Position numbers and translations under genes: made by a program
Shown: piece after piece, positions 57,625 through 64,000 of the stretch
Layout of the letters: each line of letters begins with the position of its first letter
Numbering within the stretch: the stretch's first letter is position 1
Notes under the pieces: model-generated
Database searches by the model: none
Told to the model about the DNA's origin: nothing
Seen by the model: the letters and a program-made list of their open reading frames with translations, nothing else
NCBI GenBank assembly: GCA_003864495.1
Contig: ML133488.1
Span: forward strand, 1,809,230-1,873,229
DNA: 64,000 nucleotides
Origin: Nemopilema nomurai
Lineage: Eukaryota > Cnidaria > Scyphozoa > Rhizostomeae > Rhizostomatidae
Direction: 5' to 3'

Positions 57625-60600
57625 ATGTCTCTACCACCAGAAAAGCTTCGAGAACTAAAGGACATTATCCATAGCCACCTGGATCGTATGGACATACATG
57701 GAAGGGTGCGGGAGTTTATTTCTGAATCTTCTAGAGACCACAACGACGAGGCTGATGGGGTGGTTGACGAGGAGAAACTCGTTAGATCAATAAGAGAAAG
57801 GGGCATTATTGAAGACGTAATGAAAGGCTTGGATTTCAAAGGAATTTCTGGAGGAGCTTCAAAATACCATGAAATACAAAGTAAAGACAGCCAGAAAATG
57901 TTCAAGGGCAACAAAAGCTTGCTTCCTAGTCAGGGTCCAGATAAAGAATGTCAGTATTTTTCTTGCAAGATATTTAAACTAATATTTTACTCAGAATGAA
58001 GTTTCTTGGCCTTTTTTCTTCTTATCAGATGTATCTTCTTAACAAAAATGGGTATTTAGCCAAAGACATTTTGTTGATTGAAGCAAATTAGCTTTTGCAT
58101 TAGAAAAACAATAGCAAAGGGCATCATGCCTTGATGAATTTGGTGATCAATTCTATTTTATGCATATATAAATAAACTTTTCTGCCAAAATCAGTTGATA
58201 TATGATACTTTTCCCATTTGTTGAACCATTCTCTTTGCCTAGTTAACCTTTTTCATGCAAATTTTCAAGTTAAGAGCAACAGTAAAACAGTATCTTTCTC
58301 CAAAATAGTTGCAATTGATCCAAGCAAGCGGTACATGTATATGCAGGTACTTGGAGGTAAGGCTTTCCTGGAGCATCTCCAAGACCCTGAGCCTATTCCT
58401 GGACGAGCAACTAGCACATTTACTCTGTTTGTACAGTGCAAGGACCAAAGATTTAAGTCAAGACCTGTTCCTTGCGCTTGTGATCCAGATATTCAAGAAG
58501 GTAATGAATACTTGCCCTTGTATTGTATGTGTTGACCGCAGGATTTATGCTTTTGTTGGTTCAAGCACAGTCTATTGTCATATTTAAGGCTGCTGTTTTT
58601 TCTTTTAAATTTGCCTCTGTTTTTGATTCATTTTTCATCCAAAATCAAATTGCAAATTTTTTTAAGAAAACTATGCTATCAGTGGAAAAGTTGAGTTACT
58701 TATTCCTTTTTATATTCATCATTATCATAATCATCATCCTTTGCTTTTAAACTCAACAGGTTTTCTAATAGAAGTTCAAAAACATCCAAAGGATCCAGGG
58801 AAAATCTCTTCAGCTCCAGATTTGCTAACAGTTTGTGACAAAATTCATCTAATCCTAATAAAAAATGATTTATCTGGTGAAAGAAGTCTCCTCTCCTCAC
58901 ACCACCTGGATTGGCGAAGAATTTTGTCATGCTCAGATGGTAAAAGCAATTTTTCACTTGAAATGAATGGAGTTGGGGCTGAAAACAATGTTCCAGTTGG
59001 AGTATTGGATATAAAGTTATCCATTATACCAAAGATTTCTAAGGTAATTAGAGATATCTTCCATTTCCTGTAATCTTTTATGTTCTTCTTAATGCAATAT
59101 TGTTACTTGGGTACTCACTAGTTTTCCAAGGCAAGCTTCCTTTAGGTTTCCAGTAGGTTTGTGCGAGGATGGCTCAGTGGCTAGAGGCGCTGACTACGGA
59201 CCCAAGGGTCTGTGGTTCGAGTCCCTGGCATGACCAAACTTTCACCCAGAGTGAGGAGAGTTGCCAGCTCTCTGTAATTCCAGGCATAAGGAATCACGAG
59301 GTGTGGTCACAGCGAGAGGAAGGACCAGGACACTGCTCGATAAGCTTAAGCTTCTCAGTGTCCTAAAACTACCTTCGGATGCAAGGTAGAAACAAATCAA
59401 ATCAAATCAAGTTTACATTTTATAGCTTTTATCTACTGCCTTTCAACAGAAAGACTTTTGATTATTTTGATTCAACAGTAAAAAAAGGCTATGACATGCA
59501 AAGCCCAATTTGAATTATAATATGTTTAGAATGTTAAAATAGTGCTTTCTAAAGCTCATTTGTGCAGTGCTTTCTTAAAGTTTTAGGAGGTTTGCAACTT
59601 TTTGGTTTTTCGAATCTAAATAATGTTGACCTTTTTGATAACTCTTAACAGTATCAGGGATTTGTGTTGAAGTTTTATTTGTAATTTAGATGCTGTCTAT
59701 TTATACATTTTAGAGAATTACTGTGGATGTTTTATCGGGTCAACTGAATTTGGAAAAAAGTAGGCTGGCTGAAAGGGAACGCTTGTTTTTAGCTTATGCT
59801 AAACAATGGTGGAGAGAATATCTGCAGATAAGAGCATCACATTGTAATAGACTTGTAAAAATCTTTGCCCAAGATGAAAATGGTGTGCATAAGCTTGCAT
59901 GCTCATTTGTGCAGCCATTGCACAGTGGCAGGCTGATTGACACACCTAGGCAAGCAGCCAGATTTGTGTCATTGATTGGTTTTGACAAGGTTTCTGTGAT
60001 TGGTGGCACGCAAAGTGAAATGTGGACAAACATGCTCTCTTTTTTATGTGCAGGAAAAGGGGTTAGTTCTGCATATGAGTTTTTTCATTTCATGTTCTTT
60101 GGTTTCTTATCTGTTACTTTTTATATGTACAATTGTTGATGATTAGTTGTCGTTAAACTAGTTTAGAAACATTCAAATATCATCAATGGTGTTCCCTCTG
60201 CCACAAAAGCTGGGTTTTAGCTTAGACATTCCCTTGGCAAATGGCACTCCTTCCATCATGGTAATGTACCCAGTATGCCTTTGTCATACTTTGTAGGCTT
60301 TTTGTTGCCCTCAAGTATGGAAATTAAAATGGAGAAAAATTAGCAACAAAATTTTTGTAGTACCTTAAGCAGTTGGCCCCATTGCCATGGCTGTTACATT
60401 TTCTTGAATTCTTGACTTTGTAAAGTTGTTTTAGATATATAAACCAGCAAGTATCCTTTTTCTAATCCTCACACTAGTTAGTGACTAGTTAGTTTCTTAT
60501 CAATAGTTTCTCATTGTATATTAGTTAGTTTCTCCTTTGTATCAAGATCATGCTCTTATTTCTTAACAGGTATCCCTTCCTTCTATGTTGCTAATGGCAA

Positions 60601-62395
60601 ACATTTGTGGGAAATTTTAGTTAATTTCAGTTAATTTTCTAATAGTCTCAGTTAATTTTCACATCTGATTCATTTTTAAGGATGTTGAAAATCACTCCAT
60701 ATTGCTATGCAATCTGTTGCTTGGGTTTGGATTGAATTCATTTGTTTGTATTGGAACAAAATCCAAAGGCAAGGCCCATAGTTGGGTAGTGACAATTGGA
60801 ACAGATGGGAGCAACATGTTTTGGGAAAGCCTAACGGGCCAGAGGTATGAAATTTTCAATCAGCTTCGACTCTGGGGTCTAGAAGGTTCTAGTTATTGTG
60901 GCTCTTAACCTAAATTTATTTAAAGATAGTACCTAAAGCAGTATTGTATAAAGTACATAGTTTTTTGTTTTCTTTTCAAAACCTATTTCGTTACAGGAAA
61001 TATTTCTTACTATTTTTTAATGGCTTTTGTAGAAATGTTATCAAAGTCAATTTTGTCTTTGGCAAGTTCATTCACTCTTCTCATATGTGATTTTATTAAA
61101 TGTAAATTTATTGTGTTTATAACTCCGATTAACTGCACATTGTGATTGTCAGCAAGCATTTTCTACATTAAAATGTTTGTTATAAAGGAATTTATCAAGA
61201 AACCATAGTCTTAACTGACGTTTTCTGAAAAGCTTAATGCCTTTTATCCCCCCACCCTTCTTCTCCCCTTAAAAGCAATATTTTTCTGTTACCAAACGAA
61301 GCGAAATTTTTGCGCCAACTAGCCTTGTCTGAGTGGTGTTCTCTGTATTGTTTTTTTTGGGGAGGGGCGTTAACAGCTATTGGTGCGTCAAATATGTGAA
61401 GAACGCAAAACAGGAGAAAATACTGGGGTTTTTTCCACGGCCTTTGGCAGGTATTGTAGCCGCTTCTCTTCAAGAATAACTGGCTTTCTTCAAAAGTCTT
61501 TCAGCCAAGCTCGTATTTAAGTTAGAAATTAATAAACTGTATGCATGCAATTTTCAGGTTCGTTCATAAGCCGATCAACCCGGAAGATCCACCCGCTGTT
61601 CGTCAGCCAAAGGCTACGCATTCTTACGAGAAAATTGGCTGTGTCTTCAATCACAAGGAGTTTTACGCTAATTGCCAGGTGTGTGTAGCCAGAACTTTGA
61701 TGCAACCCGCCCGCGAAACTGCACGCGGGGCTTTCGCTAACTGCTTGGGTAAGGCGACCTCACCGTATTCGAAAATTATTATACCAAGTCTCGTAGGGAT
61801 AGGCGGCTGTTCAATTCTAGTATAAACCCTTGACAATTCCGCGCTCCCTTGAAGACAGACTGCCCTGGAAGAACTTATCACAAAGAAATTTTAAAGATAC
61901 ACAAGTTCTTGCTTGTTTTGTACTCGTGAGTGGAGTTCAAACTCCCTCCATGTATGTGGACCCCAAGATTCGACATTGTTTGAATTCGCATAGAGGGGTT
62001 ATTCTCTTGGTAATTGTCTCGAGTGAGATGGAGATGATTTCATGAAGTGACTATAAACACTAATTTATGTCGTGTTTGCTATTCAGTATTGCATCATTAC
62101 AATCTTAAGGGGGTGATATTCATTATCTTAGTGAGGATATACAGATGGAGCATAGAATAAAATGATCTAGATTTGGCAATAATAGGTTAGACAGAAAAAA
62201 CCTTGTTGCTTTCAATATATTTGTGTTACTTTTACAGTTATTTGTCCTGAGAAGCGCCTTTATCGATTTATCTACACATTTTCTTAACAGCCAAGTGACA
62301 ATGTTGACCTGTGCATTTTCGAACTCCATAATGAATCCCTTTGGAAAGGAATAAGTCACGACGCCATTAAGTCAGTCTGTGGACCTGGTATTTTG
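57625..62395 (+). CDS. CEP76: CEP76, centrosomal protein of 76 kDa, 3' end outside the window
   Basis: Seven exons with GT-AG junctions: 57625-57949, 58270-58500, 58760-59043, 59714-60061, 60681-60844, 61558-61678 and 62291-62395, giving 526 codons of an expected roughly 660. The start MSLPPEKLRELKDIIH and the blocks YMQVLGGKAFLEHLQ, RPVPCACDPD, AKQWWREYLQIR, KIFAQDENG, RLIDTPRQAARFV, HSWVVTIGTDG, FWESLTG, HKPINPEDPP and GCVFNH are characteristic of CEP76. The product limits centriole reduplication and binds CP110. The C2-like region spans about residues 110-300 and the transglutaminase-like fold about 340-520. The block that reads GDCEDH in vertebrates reads G-D-V-E-N-H here. The remaining C-terminal exons must lie beyond 64000. 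Confidence 0.93.
59163..59411 (+). mobile_element. tRNA-derived SINE in a CEP76 intron
   Basis: The head has an A box TGGCTCAGTGG (59170-59180) and a B box GGTTCGAGTCC (59214-59224) in a tRNA-like layout. It is followed by an unrelated body and a tail of AAATC repeats near 59393-59411. No tRNA 3' stem completes the fold, so it is a SINE rather than a tRNA gene. It lies in sense with CEP76, between exons 3 and 4. Confidence 0.75.
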
Positions 62396-64000
62396 GTAAG
62401 AAATTTACAAATGTTTCCTACCTTTAGACTTCAACGCCTAAAGCTTCAATTAAGCTGCAAATTTCAAAATACACGTTGGAGACCATATGTGTTTTATTTC
62501 ATATTTTGTAACGGTATTATGAGCCATGTTTAATCGATTTCGAGGAAGGGAACTGCAAAAACGTCACTTTGGTATCGGAGCCTTCTAGAAAGCATTCACG
62601 GAAGGTAGGCAATTTGGAAAATTCTTGTGGCTCTGGGAATCTTCAGAATTCGTGGTTTTTCTATATTTGATTTCCCTTAAGAACGAAAATTTTTTTAAAG
62701 TGGCTTGAATATCTTCTTTCGTATTAATACATTTCCTTCTTTCGTGTCGACGGCCATTAAAATGAAATCGACGTGCCGATGAAGTAATCAAGGGTAGCAA
62801 ACAACACGTTTTTGATAAAATATTGACGAAAAAAGTTTCCATTCCTCGTTTGCATTACATAGTACCATAGACTATCCAGGGATATAATCAATCCTGAGGG
62901 ATATAATAACTGTGAAACGATTCAAGTTTCATGATTCAAGTTTCAATGTAGCTGATTGAGTTTGTACCGTTATCTTAAAGAGAACGCTCGAATTCAAATG
63001 CTTTTAGAGATCTCGCAGGTTTTTTTCAAAAGGAGAGTCAAACCTTCATGGAAAGACGTGCGAAAAAGGTTGCTGCCACATATGTCATTGACAGCAATTA
63101 TTGCGTAGATGACAGAGAAAAGAAGCCATTATTTATTAAAGTATGTGGGCGAGACACTAGCTTAGCAAATCAACTGAGATATGCGCTCTTAATTGAGCCA
63201 GATTTTGTTTTGCCTTATTTGTTTCTGATCTTTCCGTGCTCTAAGAAAATTGAGGAAACAAGACGTTTCACCTTAACCGCTTTGATCTCAAATATAGAGT
63301 GGGGAGTTTGGTAGAAGGGTGGAATAGGGAAAGTTGCTATGTATTTTACACAACTGTTTAGAAAATTTACATCAAATTTTTTCAACATCGACGTTGGTGC
63401 TGAAAATTAACGCCTGTATTGATTTCAAGCTGTCAATTAAAGCAAACTTTATTTCAAGCAACTGTAAACAGACAAGTACGAAATACGGGAGACTTGACGA
63501 ATTCGGAATTTGGGGAAGAAAAAGTTTGATTAATTCGTTGTTTGATTTTCGAGTCGGAAACTCAACTTTTTTGTGTAGTATTCACTGTAGCTATTTTTGC
63601 AACACGTGTTTGTGGGGTTCGAAGAAGGAACCACGAGGAAGAAACTTTATGCTGCAAAGCACGACCGTCCGAAGCTTTGTCGACTTCACAATGCTTCCTT
63701 TTTCTGAAACATTGTGATCACAATCTTTAAGTCAATGTTTGGCTGAGGCTTGATATTTGATTTTTATTTGGACTATCTATTTCTTTAAGGTATGTATTTA
63801 TTCCGATAAGAATATCCCTGGCACCACTTTGGTAGGTGCTATAGATTAACCCTTTTCTTGGTCTTAACAAAAAAGCTCGCCAATTTTAGTTAAAGAAGCT
63901 TGATACCAACCTTAAAGATAGAGATTTGAATACCAACCTTAAACCTGCCTTGTCACCTTTGACCTTTGACACTGTCTTAGTTGCTTTAGTATACCCGCCC
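62396..64000 (+). other. CEP76 intron, running off the window
   Basis: The GTAAGA donor at 62396 opens an intron. No sequence matching the CEP76 C-terminal region is seen up to 64000. An ORF at 63048-63314 has no recognised domain and is not called. Confidence 0.5.

Noticed and set aside
59166..59235. Possible functional tRNA gene
   Set aside because: A and B boxes are present, but no complete acceptor stem pairing, and a SINE body and tail follow.
63048..63314. Possible CEP76 C-terminal exon
   Set aside because: The translated sequence does not match the CEP76 C-terminal region and no acceptor fits the phase.

Overview
The window is animal nuclear DNA, AT-rich and intron-rich, with many transposon remnants. 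A PAN-EGF-fibrinogen lectin pair, a class A GPCR with cnidarian-like oddities, a REJ-family membrane protein, PDCD6 and CEP76 together suggest a cnidarian, most likely an anthozoan such as a stony coral. The species call is inference; the gene families are read from the sequence.

Layout. 1-1697: 5' part of a pogo/Tigger-like transposase gene with one intron, minus strand, cut by the window edge. 2529-9010: a transposon graveyard with four Tc1-like remnants, a nested pair of small inverted-repeat elements, and a 2.85-kb DNA transposon (4409-7260) with 18-bp perfect terminal repeats and a perfect 8-bp target duplication, whose long ORF is broken by one amber codon. 9398-10800: element-like minus-strand ORFs, one resembling a UL36-type (C76) cysteine protease. 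10801-17567: gene-poor, with a 17-bp minisatellite. 17568-30678: two head-to-head four-exon genes for secreted PAN-EGF-fibrinogen-domain lectins, nearly identical including two introns of exactly equal length, but abruptly different in the last part of the fibrinogen domain. 33102-41535: PDCD6 (ALG-2), penta-EF-hand, with two alternative last exons and a probable GC-AG intron. 45357-52397: an eight-exon REJ-family single-pass membrane protein with one apparent frameshift. 54298-55212: an intronless class A GPCR, minus strand. 57625-62395 and beyond: CEP76, running off the right edge.

The genes do not form one pathway. The FReD pair is probably extracellular recognition, PDCD6 is cytosolic calcium signalling and ESCRT/COPII adaptation, the REJ protein and GPCR are cell-surface molecules, and CEP76 is centriolar. 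The most interesting structures are the homogenised but terminally divergent inverted FReD pair, the duplicated fifth EF-hand exon of PDCD6, and the 8-bp-TSD transposon with an uncertain superfamily.
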